Positions 25,970 to 34,556 of a stretch of DNA of 64,000 bases are shown here, one piece after another. Source of the stretch: Schlesneria paludicola DSM 18645 (GTDB lineage: Bacteria > Planctomycetota > Planctomycetia > Planctomycetales > Planctomycetaceae); contig NZ_JH636434.1 in NCBI RefSeq assembly GCF_000255655.1, positions 3,238,716-3,302,715 of the forward strand. The letters are read 5' to 3'. The first letter of the stretch is position 1; each line of letters begins with the position of its first letter. Position numbers and translations under genes: made by a program. Below the pieces are notes generated by a model. That model did no database searches. It saw nothing but the letters and a program-made list of their open reading frames with translations, and was not told where the DNA came from.

Positions 25970-26635
25970 TTACAGGTTGCGTTTGCCTTGAATGAACGCC
26001 ATGACTTCGGCGCGGCTGGATTGGTTCGTCTTGAACAAACCGCGGACGGCGCTCGTGATCGTCAGGCTGCCTGGTTTTCGGATTCCACGGATCGTCATAC
26101 AAGAGTGTGCCGCTTCGATGACGACAACGACGCCTTTCGGATCGAGTTCCAGTTGCAGCAGGTCGGCGATCTGGTGCGTCATCCGCTCCTGGACCTGGGG
26201 ACGATGCGACACTTCTTCCACAACGCGGGCCAGCTTCGACAGCCCCACGACTTTTCCGCGAGGCAAATAGCCAACGTGAGCCATGCCGATAAAGGGCAAC
26301 AGATGATGTTCGCACATGCTGTTGAAGCTGATGTCCCGCACCAGGACCAGTTCGTCATATTGTTCGACGAAGACCTTTTTCAGATGCCGGCCCGGGTCGA
26401 GGTGCAGTCCGGAAAATAGCTCGGCGTACATCCGGGCAACGCGAGCCGGGGTCTCGAGCAATCCTTCGCGGTCCGGATCTTCACCAACCGCCGCCAGAAT
26501 CTCGCGAACGGCACGCTGCATCCGCGGTAAATCGACGCGCGGTGGCTGTTGTGGCTCCACCGAGGCCGCAGCTGCGCCGGGCGGTGTCGAACCATGGATA
26601 CAATCGTCATTGTCGGGCGTCGCGTTCGTGTCCAA
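25970..26635 (-). CDS. folE: GTP cyclohydrolase I FolE
   Basis: A 221-residue type IA enzyme that converts GTP to 7,8-dihydroneopterin triphosphate for folate or pterin synthesis. The zinc site is visible as CEHHLLPF (Cys and His) and the later [12 protein letters not shown] (Cys). FSNMCEHH-type context, [10 protein letters not shown] and [10 protein letters not shown] complete the active site. The first ~40 residues are low-complexity (Pro, Ala, Gln) and probably a disordered leader, so the true start could be at an internal site. It converges with the DoxX gene. Confidence 0.95.
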   Translation of the reverse strand: MDTNATPDNDDCIHGSTPPGAAAASVEPQQPPRVDLPRMQRAVREILAAVGEDPDREGLLETPARVARMYAELFSGLHLDPGRHLKKVFVEQYDELVLVRDISFNSMCEHHLLPFIGMAHVGYLPRGKVVGLSKLARVVEEVSHRPQVQERMTHQIADLLQLELDPKGVVVVIEAAHSCMTIRGIRKPGSLTITSAVRGLFKTNQSSRAEVMAFIQGKRNL

Positions 26636-26757
26636 AATGGCTTCCGTCAGCTTGTTATGAAAACGTCCAGAGGTTTCGTCAGGGTATCCTAGAAGGTGGC
26701 CAAGCGATGCGTCAAACCCCGCCAGAATCCCTCGTCCCTCGCGACCAGGCTCACCCG

Positions 26758-26885
26758 CCCCTCGCCTACCTCGCCCCTCGCCTACCTCGCCCCTCGCCTA
26801 CCTCGCCCCTCGCCTACCTCGCCCCTCGCCTACCTCGCCCCTCGCCTACCTCGCCCCTCGCCTCACCCGCCCCTCGCCTACCTCG
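26758..26885. repeat. Tandem array of eight 16-bp units
   Basis: Eight head-to-tail copies of CCCCTCGCCTACCTCG begin at 26758, 26774, 26790, 26806, 26822, 26838, 26854 and 26870. Seven copies are identical; the seventh in order (26854-26869) ends in CTCACCCG instead. The last unit runs directly into a palindromic repeat that begins at 26884. All frames give only low-complexity Leu-Ala-Pro-Arg peptides, so it is non-coding. Such identical units suggest recent slippage expansion. Confidence 0.95.
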
Positions 26886-26909
26886 TTACCAAGCTCCTGC
26901 TTGGTAACG
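26884..26909 (+). repeat. 26-bp palindromic dispersed repeat, copy 1
   Basis: Arms CGTTACCAAGC and GCTTGGTAACG surround TCCT. It is preceded by CCTCG-rich sequence, here expanded to a tandem array, and followed by CTTCTTGCA. Matching copies are at 28848, 32359, 32557, 35835 and 35893, with an opposite-orientation copy at 36049. No gene was recognised elsewhere in 26636-27153. Confidence 0.9.
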
Positions 26910-27153
26910 CTTCTTGCAATTTTGTGTTCCGTCGCGCAAAAAAGCCCAGGAACCCTCGTGCACACGGCTGACATTTCCCTCGTCGTCAGGCGGGCACTTG
27001 GCAACCAGGGAAGACACTCCATGAACGCAATGGCAAACGCGATTTTCCGGGGGAATCGCACGAATGGTGAATTTCCGGCTTGAATCAGATTTTCTCGCGA
27101 GATAAGCTTTTGCTGACGATTAGAGACATACCGTCTACACGCGAGGTTGTCAC

Positions 27154-28797
27154 ATGGCCGAGAATTCCCTTACCGCGCGACTTTTGGCTCAGGTTTTGAA
27201 GCGGATGCAACTGGCGGCAATTGGTCGTCGGTTCTTCACGACGTTCCTGGTCTGTTGCGGCGTATTCGCGGCGGTGCTGCTGGCCGCCCGGTTTTCGGGA
27301 CTGATTGCCTTGCCTGCGGCCGAGTCGACCTGGTTGGCATTTTCCGCCGTTCCCTTGGTCTCAGGGCTTTTCGCGTGGCTGCTGCATCGTCGCCCGTCCC
27401 TGCCCGACGCGGCGCGTCTGGTCGATCGCTCGACAGGGGCAAAAGACTTGTACCTCACCGTTTCGATGCTGGGAACTTCCGCGGGCGCCTACCAGCCTTT
27501 GGTTGTCCAGTCCGCGGAATCACGCGCGGCGAATGTGAAGCCCGAAGTGGTACTACCTTTCACATGGCAGAAGCGTTTCTGGCATGCGGTCTGGGTTCCA
27601 GGTCTGGTGGCCCTGGGAATCTTCTTCCTGCCCCAATTCGATCCGTTTGGGAAAGTCGCGGCGGCGAAGTTGAACGAGCGTCGCAATGACCGACTGGCCG
27701 AGCAGAAGAAGGCGACCGAGCTTCGTCTGGAAGAAGTGAAGCGTCAGCTGGAAGAACATGAAGAGAGCAATCCGACCGACTCCGCGATCGAAGAATTGAA
27801 ACTGACCTTCAACAAGATGAAGGCTGACAAGAAGAATGAAAATCTGAAGATGCTGTCGAGCGACCAAAAGGACATCGGAAAACTCTGGCGGCAGATCAGC
27901 AGTGAAAAGCTGAAAGATTTGATGAAGTCGTCAGCATCCAGCGATCAGCAGTTCGGTGCCAATCAGGATGAAAAGCTGAAGAAGTGGGTGAAAGAACTGC
28001 AAGAAGGTGACGCAGGCGGCGTGCAGAACGAACTGCAAGAGCTCAAAGAACAACTTCAGCAACTCGCCGCGACAAAAGACCCCTTGAAGCGAAGTGAGCT
28101 CATGCAGGAGCTGAAAGAGCGGCTGCAGAATCTGGAAAAGATGGCTCATGAGAAGCTGAACAACGAACAGCTGGCATCCGCCCTGGAACGTGCCATGCAG
28201 CAGATGGAGTTGTCTGAAAACAAGGACATGCAGCAGGACGCGATGGAATCCGCCATGCAGTCGCTGGAGCTCAGCGAAAAGGAACTCGAGCAAGTCCAGC
28301 AGGCGGTCAAAGACATGAAAGAGCTGGAAGAGGCGTTGCGGACAATTCAACAGGCCAAAAAGCTGAACGACCAGGAAAAGCTCGACGGGGCTCAGACAGA
28401 GAAATGCAAAACTCTGGCCGAATACGAAGCGTTGTATGCCGAGATGCTCGCCCAGGGCGAAGCAGGCGAGGAAGCCGGTGAAGAGGAAGGCGAAGGCGGC
28501 GGGCCCGGTGGATTCGGCAAAGGCGGCGCCATGCCCGAAGATGATTCCGTCGAAACCGGCTTCAAGAGCGAACAATCCAAATCCGCGGTCGTGGCCGGGA
28601 AGATGCTGCTTTCCATGCAGACCAAGGGCGAAGCAGAAAAGGGCGAAGTCGTCCGGGACTACAAGCAACTGCTCAAATCCGTGAAGCAGGGTGCGATGGA
28701 AGCCATGAACACCGAGCAAATCCCCCCCGGCTACCACGAAAGCATCAAAAGCTACTTCGATTCGCTCGAAAAGAACAAAGAGTCGAAGTCCAAGTAA
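27154..28797 (+). CDS. Membrane-anchored coiled-coil protein, function unknown
   Basis: A 547-residue protein. Three hydrophobic segments lie near residues 28-48, 58-76 and 148-165. A very long charged region follows (about 170-440) rich in Glu, Lys, Gln and Leu with heptad character, giving a predicted coiled coil. Residues about 440-480 form a Gly/Glu-rich linker (GEEEGEGGGPGGFGKGG). The C-terminal ~70 residues are helical. I know no characterised homologue; planctomycete genomes carry similar proteins near ATPase/VWA genes, which are not present here. GAGG precedes the ATG. It is probably an envelope scaffold, but that is only inference. Confidence 0.75.
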   Translation: MAENSLTARLLAQVLKRMQLAAIGRRFFTTFLVCCGVFAAVLLAARFSGLIALPAAESTWLAFSAVPLVSGLFAWLLHRRPSLPDAARLVDRSTGAKDLYLTVSMLGTSAGAYQPLVVQSAESRAANVKPEVVLPFTWQKRFWHAVWVPGLVALGIFFLPQFDPFGKVAAAKLNERRNDRLAEQKKATELRLEEVKRQLEEHEESNPTDSAIEELKLTFNKMKADKKNENLKMLSSDQKDIGKLWRQISSEKLKDLMKSSASSDQQFGANQDEKLKKWVKELQEGDAGGVQNELQELKEQLQQLAATKDPLKRSELMQELKERLQNLEKMAHEKLNNEQLASALERAMQQMELSENKDMQQDAMESAMQSLELSEKELEQVQQAVKDMKELEEALRTIQQAKKLNDQEKLDGAQTEKCKTLAEYEALYAEMLAQGEAGEEAGEEEGEGGGPGGFGKGGAMPEDDSVETGFKSEQSKSAVVAGKMLLSMQTKGEAEKGEVVRDYKQLLKSVKQGAMEAMNTEQIPPGYHESIKSYFDSLEKNKESKSK

Positions 28798-28847
28798 GCC
28801 TTTCGCACGCGATCTTTGGTGCCACTTCCCGCGGACCGTTTTTCCCT

Positions 28848-28873
28848 CGTTACCAAGCTCCCGCTTGGTAACG
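28848..28873 (+). repeat. 26-bp palindromic dispersed repeat, copy 2
   Basis: Same arms as copy 1, with centre TCCC, preceded by CCCT and followed by CCTCCATGCACTCTCG. A degenerate opposite-orientation copy (CGTTGCCAACGGGAGCTTG) starts at 28942. The rest of the 458-bp spacer 28798-29255 shows no gene. Confidence 0.88.
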
Positions 28874-29255
28874 CCTCCATGCACTCTCGTCGTCCATCGA
28901 GCAGAAAAAGCCCCTCCGGCACCCGTCCTATGTCGAGGAAGCGTTGCCAACGGGAGCTTGACACTGGGAGAAAACGCTCATCAGGCACGAAACCAACACG
29001 ATTCGAGTGTTTGGCGGCCACCGACCCGCATCGACTGTCTTTGAAGCGATTCTCGCATCCTTCGCTCTGAGACGCGAACGAAGCATTTAAACATAAACCA
29101 TTTCTAAAACCGGTCTTACGCCCTTTTGCTTCGGCTTGCCGATGGCCATGGGGGACGGCTTGTTGCTGCCGATGGGACACCTCCTGTAGACTATCCACAG
29201 TAAAATTGTCACGAGTGCCCGCCGGAATTTGCCGCCATCGATTCGATTTGTGTTC

Positions 29256-30002
29256 ATGAACCGCTCCACCCCTGATTACCGAGCCCAATCGTCGATGTCA
29301 TCATCGCTCGATGTCTTTCTGCTCGGCGCATTGGAGCTGGATTCTGCGATCGAGTTGCAAGAGCGGATGCGGGACGAGATTGCTGGACGCAATGACCGGC
29401 ACGGCGTCCTCTTGGTCTGTGAACATCCTCCGGCGATCACGATTGGGCGTGAAGGCCGCTTTGCCGATGTGCTGATTGACCGGGATGAACTGGTTTCGCG
29501 CCGGATCGATGTGCGCTGGGTCAATCGAGGTGGCGGTACGTTCTTACATTTGCCGGGGCAACTTGCGATTAATGCAATTGTGCCGCTCGAACGCCTCGCG
29601 CTTGGTTTGACCGGTTTGCGGTCGGCGTTCGAAGCCAGCCTGATTGCGATGGCAGGGGATCTTAAAGTCCCGGCGGAACGATCCACCGCCGCACCCGGTG
29701 CCGTCTGTCGCTGCGGTCAGTTTGCGTTCATCGGTGCGGGCGTGCGAGACTGGGTTTCCTACGGTGGAATGCTGGTCAACGTTTCGCTGCCACAAGAAAT
29801 ACTTGATCTTGTCCGTTGGACGGATACGGATGTGCGTGTCACGTCGCTGTCAGCGCAGCGCACGCGACCGACGGCCGTTTCGACCGTACGCGAGAGTTTG
29901 ATCCGTAACCTTTCCCAAGCGATGGGTTACGACAGCTACCATCTGTTTACGGGCCACCCGCTGTTGCATCGGACCACGCGAAAGGTCTACGTTTATGCGT
30001 AA
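29256..30002 (+). CDS. LipB-like lipoyl/octanoyl transferase-fold protein, catalytic residues apparently lost
   Basis: A 248-residue member of the lipoate-protein ligase/octanoyltransferase fold, placed 85 bp before lipA, the normal partner that inserts sulfur into protein-bound octanoyl groups. Family landmarks are EHPPAITIGREG, NRGGGTFLHLPGQL and a C-terminal VTSLSAQR. By hand alignment to E. coli LipB, the catalytic Lys135 position reads Gln (CGQFAFIG), the HG of FHGLALNV reads YGG, and the Cys169 position reads Trp/Thr (VRWTDTD). Either the catalytic residues have moved or this protein has another role. Start is ATG 29256; 29295 is an alternative. Confidence 0.75.
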   Translation: MNRSTPDYRAQSSMSSSLDVFLLGALELDSAIELQERMRDEIAGRNDRHGVLLVCEHPPAITIGREGRFADVLIDRDELVSRRIDVRWVNRGGGTFLHLPGQLAINAIVPLERLALGLTGLRSAFEASLIAMAGDLKVPAERSTAAPGAVCRCGQFAFIGAGVRDWVSYGGMLVNVSLPQEILDLVRWTDTDVRVTSLSAQRTRPTAVSTVRESLIRNLSQAMGYDSYHLFTGHPLLHRTTRKVYVYA

Positions 30003-30087
30003 GCTGTGGTTGGGAATCACGATTCGCTCCATGGCTGCTCGTTGTTGTCTGCGATGATTCCAGGAATCAATCGCAAGTTCTCGAAAA

Positions 30088-31008
30088 ATGGCTTCACTCA
30101 TGCTGACGAATCAACTGAATATCCTTCCTGATGACCAGACTGCTCCAGAACCCGTTCGCCAGCGACTGCCGAAGTGGTTGAAGCGACCGTTGCCTCAGGC
30201 CGGAATGCAGTTTACGTCGGACGTGATTGCCGACTTGAAGTTGGAAACGGTTTGCGAAAGCGCCAAATGTCCTAACCGAACGGAATGCTGGTCGCAGCAA
30301 ACGGCCACGTTCATGATTCTGGGAAACGTCTGCACGCGTCCCTGTGGATTCTGCTCCGTCTTGAAGGGAAAGACCGAAACGGTCCAACTCGACGAACCCG
30401 CGCGCGTGGCGGAAGCTGCAGAGCGACTGGGGCTCAAATACGTCGTCATCACGTCGGTCACCCGTGATGATCTGCCCGATGGCGGGGCAGGCCACTTTCA
30501 TGACTGCGTGCTGGCGGTACGTGAACGAACCGGGGCGAAGGTCGAAGTCCTGACTCCCGATTTTCGTGGCAACCGGGACGCCATTCACCGTGTGATTGAA
30601 TCGCGCCCTGATGTCTTCAATCACAATACCGAGACCGTTCCTCGACTGTACCATCGCGTACGCCGCAATGCGGAATACCAGCGAACGCTCGACTTGCTGA
30701 AGCAAATCAAGGACGAAGTTCCCGAGATGCTCACGAAAAGCGGCCTGATGTTGGGGCTCGGTGAAACACTCGACGAACTGTTCGAAGTCTGCTCAGACCT
30801 GCGAACTGTCGGCGTGGACATGCTGACGTTGGGGCAGTATTTGCAACCGACGTCCGAGCATTTGCCAGTCGAACGCTATGTCAGCCCTGAAGAGTTCGAT
30901 GAAATCGGCGACCAGATGCGGCGACTCGGTTTCAGCATGGTTGCCAGCGGACCGTTTGTCCGATCGAGTTACCACGCAGGCGAGATGGCCGACGTGCTGC
31001 GCGTCTGA
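30088..31008 (+). CDS. lipA: Lipoyl synthase LipA
   Basis: A 306-residue radical SAM enzyme that inserts two sulfurs into octanoylated lipoyl domains. Both 4Fe-4S clusters are visible. The auxiliary cluster is Cys56-x4-Cys61-x5-Cys67 (CESAKCPNRTEC). The SAM cluster is Cys82-x3-Cys86-x2-Cys89 (CTRPCGFC). The C-terminal SSYHAGE supplies the conserved Ser ligand. It lies directly after the LipB-like gene on the same strand, so the two are probably co-transcribed. Start is ATG 30088, with a second ATG four codons on. Confidence 0.96.
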   Translation: MASLMLTNQLNILPDDQTAPEPVRQRLPKWLKRPLPQAGMQFTSDVIADLKLETVCESAKCPNRTECWSQQTATFMILGNVCTRPCGFCSVLKGKTETVQLDEPARVAEAAERLGLKYVVITSVTRDDLPDGGAGHFHDCVLAVRERTGAKVEVLTPDFRGNRDAIHRVIESRPDVFNHNTETVPRLYHRVRRNAEYQRTLDLLKQIKDEVPEMLTKSGLMLGLGETLDELFEVCSDLRTVGVDMLTLGQYLQPTSEHLPVERYVSPEEFDEIGDQMRRLGFSMVASGPFVRSSYHAGEMADVLRV

Positions 31009-31156
31009 TGGGTCATGCAGACGAAATATGACAGCGTGGCTCGGTCGGTGGTCATCACCCAGGCACTGCCCTGCAGCGACTGGGTGACCCAACACAGAAT
31101 GCAGCGGCCCATCGTGGCAGAGGCGCTTGAGCGGGAAGGTGGGGCTTACGAGATTG

Positions 31157-31183
31157 TCGCCTCCTGTGCACGTCAGGAGGCGA
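31157..31183. terminator. Hairpin terminator between convergent genes
   Basis: TCGCCTCCTG (31157-31166) pairs perfectly with CAGGAGGCGA (31174-31183) across a 7-base loop, followed by TTCTT. It sits between lipA and the convergent reductase gene. Confidence 0.65.
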
Positions 31184-31207
31184 TTCTTCCGATGTGAGAC
31201 CAGTCAC

Positions 31208-32134
31208 TCAGGCGACGCGGCTGGCCAATTGGCTGCCTCGGAGTTGTTCTCGATAGCCATTCAAATGCTGCTGGTAAAGCTTTTCGAGGCTTTCGTCGAG
31301 CAGCGGCAGTGGAATCCCCAGGGCTCGGCGGATCTTACGCGTTTGCAGCGACGTTTCGCCGCAACCAAAGCCGACGGTTCGATCCACAAGCGACCCGGCA
31401 ATGGGAGTCGCGGGGCGTGCCAGACGGAAATGTGCGGCCAGACGAGTGGCAAACTCGCGCGGGCTGATCCGTTCGGCACCGGCAATATGGTGAAGTCCGA
31501 CCAGACCCGACTCCCAGCTTTTCTTCAGCACGTCGGCCAGTTCCGTGGCGAGCATTGGCGTTCCGTGGCGCGCGAAGTCGACTGATCCAATCGTGCCGCG
31601 TTCGAGATCCGCCAGCAGCGTCTCGAGCCAGCCAGCGTTTGGACCGGCTTGCCAGCCGATGGCGTGCGTACGGACGATCAACGCATCGGCCGACGAGGCG
31701 GATGCGTGTGCTTCGATCTGTCGTAGCAGTTCCGCCTCGGGACTCGGGCAGATCGAGTGACTGTTTTCGGCGTGAAACATCCAAGGGCCGGTAAATACGG
31801 CATCGGATGAAATCAAAGTCAGATGGCTGCCGACGGACTGTGCGGCATCAATCCAGCTTTTGGCGTAGGTGACATCGGCTGCTTGCGGACGACGGCTTTC
31901 GTCCCAGCATGAATCCGCGCCGATTCCGCACAGGACGATGCGGCTCGGTTGAATTCGTCGCACCAGCTCAAGGACAGCCGACGCTTTGCGTGGGATTTCC
32001 GTTTCGACGTTGCAGGTGGGCAGCGAAACTCCGGAGGTGAATGAAACACCGACGACTGGGCAATGGTCCGATAGGGCTTCCGCAAGGTTCGCCCCAACAA
32101 CTGTGTTCACTCCAGCAACAAGAATCTGGTCCAC
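31208..32134 (-). CDS. RmlD-like sugar-nucleotide reductase/epimerase (SDR fold)
   Basis: A 308-residue extended short-chain dehydrogenase-like protein. The N-terminal Rossmann motif is altered (VAGVNTVVGANLAEAL, residues 6-21). Further on, ISSDAVFTG replaces the usual SSTDYVFDG of dTDP-4-dehydrorhamnose reductases, and VRTHAIGW is the following conserved strand. The YxxxK pair is not clear, so activity is uncertain. The C-terminal substrate domain includes GLHHIAGAERISPREFA, as in RmlD. It likely works on nucleotide-activated sugars, but no rml operon is adjacent. Confidence 0.7.
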   Translation of the reverse strand: MDQILVAGVNTVVGANLAEALSDHCPVVGVSFTSGVSLPTCNVETEIPRKASAVLELVRRIQPSRIVLCGIGADSCWDESRRPQAADVTYAKSWIDAAQSVGSHLTLISSDAVFTGPWMFHAENSHSICPSPEAELLRQIEAHASASSADALIVRTHAIGWQAGPNAGWLETLLADLERGTIGSVDFARHGTPMLATELADVLKKSWESGLVGLHHIAGAERISPREFATRLAAHFRLARPATPIAGSLVDRTVGFGCGETSLQTRKIRRALGIPLPLLDESLEKLYQQHLNGYREQLRGSQLASRVA

Positions 32135-32358
32135 GCGGTGCCTCCATGCTCGTGCGTGTCATGTTCAAAGAAAGGCCGCTTCATACGGCAGCGAACTATA
32201 CGAACCCTCGCAATTTGGGCCAACCCCAATCTGCGGCAGATCGTGCCGCAATTTGGGTGTGCCTGACGCAAGTCTGCCTGACACACCCTCGTACCTCTTA
32301 TTGGCTTCCTCGCGACCAGTCTCTCGCTTGTTTCACCTTTCCCCCCCTCGCCCCCACT

Positions 32359-32384
32359 CGTTACCAAGCCCCCGCTTGGTAACG
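32359..32384 (+). repeat. 26-bp palindromic dispersed repeat, copy 3
   Basis: Arms CGTTACCAAGC and GCTTGGTAACG surround CCCC, preceded by a C-rich stretch and followed by CCTTTTGCACCCTGAC. A degenerate inverse copy (TCGCCAAGCGGGAGCCTGG) starts at about 32486. The 660-bp spacer 32135-32794 shows repeats but no gene. Confidence 0.85.
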
Positions 32385-32556
32385 CCTTTTGCACCCTGAC
32401 TTTCCGTCAAGCAGACAGGCAGGCTGCCGCCTTACCCCATTTCCGCCGTATCTTGTTTAAATCGCCATGTCATGTTTAAGACGTGTCGCCAAGCGGGAGC
32501 CTGGCCACGAGGTCAAAACGCACTCCGCACTTCATAATGGCTTTCTCGCTCTCCCT

Positions 32557-32582
32557 CGTTACCAAGCTCCCGCTTGGTAACG
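32557..32582 (+). repeat. 26-bp palindromic dispersed repeat, copy 4
   Basis: Identical to copy 2 over all 26 bases, again preceded by CCCT. It lies about 210 bp before the BBP7 start and 198 bp after copy 3. Confidence 0.88.
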
Positions 32583-32794
32583 CATCTCAGGCCACCCCGA
32601 CATCACAGGCAGCATTTCAGGAAAAGTCGAGTTGTTCGCCACAAATTGACTCTGCGGTATAGGTTTTCCAGAAGATTCGGAATCGCTACATCCGATACAG
32701 GTGGCATAGCCGTTAGTGTCGGTGCGTCGCGTCCTTGACGGATGGGACCGTACGCACTGAGGACCCTCAGGGCTACACTTGCCAGGGAAGCATC

Positions 32795-34216
32795 ATGACC
32801 GGACGGATTCCATTCGGCTTGCTGACATTACTGACTGCATTGGTCTGTGTACCAGTACAGGCTCAGGGCCCAATGGGAGCACCTCCCGGGTATGGAGTGC
32901 AGCCAGCCGGATTCGAAGCGTATCACGACGTGCCGGGACAATACCGTCCCATGCCGCCCGCCGCCTATCAAATGGGGCAGGTTCCCGGACCCGTTGGTCC
33001 TTCACCGCGCATGACGTACGAAGAACTTCCCGATGATTTGGGATTCGGCGATCGCGATACGCCACTTGGAAACTGGTTCACAGAACGGTTCCGACACGCG
33101 TGGTTCCGGGCCGAGTATTTGCTTTGGGACATTTCCGGTCCAGACGGCAAGATGCTCAGCGAAGGCGTCAGTACAATTCACACCGGTTCAGATTTTACCG
33201 GTGAAGGGCCGATTCGCCCCGGTATCGAGAATCTCGATTACGACCACACCGTGAATGGTGTTTCGGGAACGACGCAAATCCCCGGTTTGGGACGGTTTTC
33301 GACCCGGGATCTCAACGGATTTCGTGGGACCTTTGGGTTGCCCACTCCAGTCGGGACCTTGGAATTAGGCGGCTTCCTGCTGGTGAATCACAATCAGACA
33401 CGGATCGACGGAGTTGGAATTCCGGGCAGCCTGATTCAACCGCAAATCGTCGGTAACCCGGCGGTGACTCCGGGAAGCACCGTCGGTGCCGACGGTAACC
33501 CCGCGACCAATGATCAGACGGCCCGATTCATTACACAGTCGGCACGGATCAATGGGTCGGTATCGGATCTGGCCTACATCAATTACGACGTCAGCTATCA
33601 GGCACGACTTAGCACGTCGGCCTGGGGCACGGAAGGCAACTTCGTGATGGACAGCCCTGATCCGAATTCCTTCTTCCAATTTCGTCCGACATTCGGTTTC
33701 CGCTACCTGAATTTGATCGATCGACTGAATCAAAGCGGTCAGTACAACGAACCCAGTGCGGCCGATGCGACCGTCAATACGGTGGTGAATCGCCAGATCA
33801 ATTCCTCGGCCAACAACAACATCTACGGACCTCAGATTGGTGTGCGGGCCGAATTGGGCAACTCGCAGTTCCTGATCGGATTCGAGCCCAAGTTGATGAT
33901 GGGTCTGAACACCTGGCAGTCAACGCTCGATAACTCGAACGTGTTCGGCTCGACCGATCCAGGACAAAGCCTGCTGCTGCGAAACACGACGTTTACCCCG
34001 TTGGTGGATTTGAAGGGGTATTCGAACATCGCCATCTCGAAGAACCTGTCATTCTATGTCGCCTACAACTTCATCTGGGTGGGCAGCACAAACCGCAGCT
34101 ACAACAACTTCAACTACAATCAGAACACTGCGGGTAACGCGGATTTCCAGCTGACAAAAACGTTTCAGCAGACGACCCTGCAAGGGATGTCGCTCGGTTT
34201 CGACTTCCGGTACTAA
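32795..34216 (+). CDS. BBP7-family outer-membrane beta-barrel protein
   Basis: A 473-residue exported protein. ATG at 32795 is preceded by AGGGA and starts a signal peptide ending near residue 24 (VQAQ). A Pro/Gly/Met-rich linker follows. The segment WFRAEYLLWDISG begins the barrel, a hallmark of the BBP7 family found in planctomycetes. The rest has alternating hydrophobic strands with Asn/Gly turns and ends in GFDFRY, an aromatic terminus typical of outer-membrane barrels. It is probably a porin or structural outer-membrane protein. I prefer this start to 32735 because the signal peptide begins here. Confidence 0.85.
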   Translation: MTGRIPFGLLTLLTALVCVPVQAQGPMGAPPGYGVQPAGFEAYHDVPGQYRPMPPAAYQMGQVPGPVGPSPRMTYEELPDDLGFGDRDTPLGNWFTERFRHAWFRAEYLLWDISGPDGKMLSEGVSTIHTGSDFTGEGPIRPGIENLDYDHTVNGVSGTTQIPGLGRFSTRDLNGFRGTFGLPTPVGTLELGGFLLVNHNQTRIDGVGIPGSLIQPQIVGNPAVTPGSTVGADGNPATNDQTARFITQSARINGSVSDLAYINYDVSYQARLSTSAWGTEGNFVMDSPDPNSFFQFRPTFGFRYLNLIDRLNQSGQYNEPSAADATVNTVVNRQINSSANNNIYGPQIGVRAELGNSQFLIGFEPKLMMGLNTWQSTLDNSNVFGSTDPGQSLLLRNTTFTPLVDLKGYSNIAISKNLSFYVAYNFIWVGSTNRSYNNFNYNQNTAGNADFQLTKTFQQTTLQGMSLGFDFRY

Positions 34217-34556
34217 CGGTGGGATTGCTGAAATCCAGTCAAATGCCGGGAAATCAAGACTCTTGGCGATCCATGACAAATTTCACACACCACAACGGCT
34301 TCATATTGACGTCATTCCTGTTCGGACCTAGAGTCCTTCGGGTTTTGAAGCTCCCGACGAAGGATCGTCAGGGGATCAACGTTCCACAGTCGACTGTCGC
34401 AAGCTGATCGTGGAAAGAATGGCCTGGGTGGACGGGCCGCCAGACAACATTGATTGACAAGCATGCGGAAAGGTTTTTCGGCCGGAACGGCATGTCAGAG
34501 ACAGCCGCTTCGTCCATCGGGCCGCTCATGCCTGTCGGATGCGAAAGGACTCGCAG
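34217..34556. other. Spacer before the DegT aminotransferase gene
   Basis: In this 340-bp spacer I see no gene, repeat or clear terminator. It should contain the promoter of the aminotransferase gene, but no convincing -35/-10 pair stands out. Confidence 0.4.

Noticed and set aside
26758-26885. Possible CRISPR array
   Set aside because: The units are directly adjacent with no spacers, only 16 bp long, and no cas gene is in the window. It is a simple tandem repeat.
26542-26971. Short open frames with repeated Leu-Ala-Pro-Arg and Pro-Ser-Pro motifs
   Set aside because: They are translations of the 16-bp tandem array in different frames. No ribosome-binding site or homologue is seen.
27931-28950. 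A 339-codon open frame on the minus strand, rich in Leu and Phe
   Set aside because: It is antisense to the coiled-coil gene. The Leu/Phe richness is the complement of Glu/Lys/Gln codons, and it has no domain or start signal.
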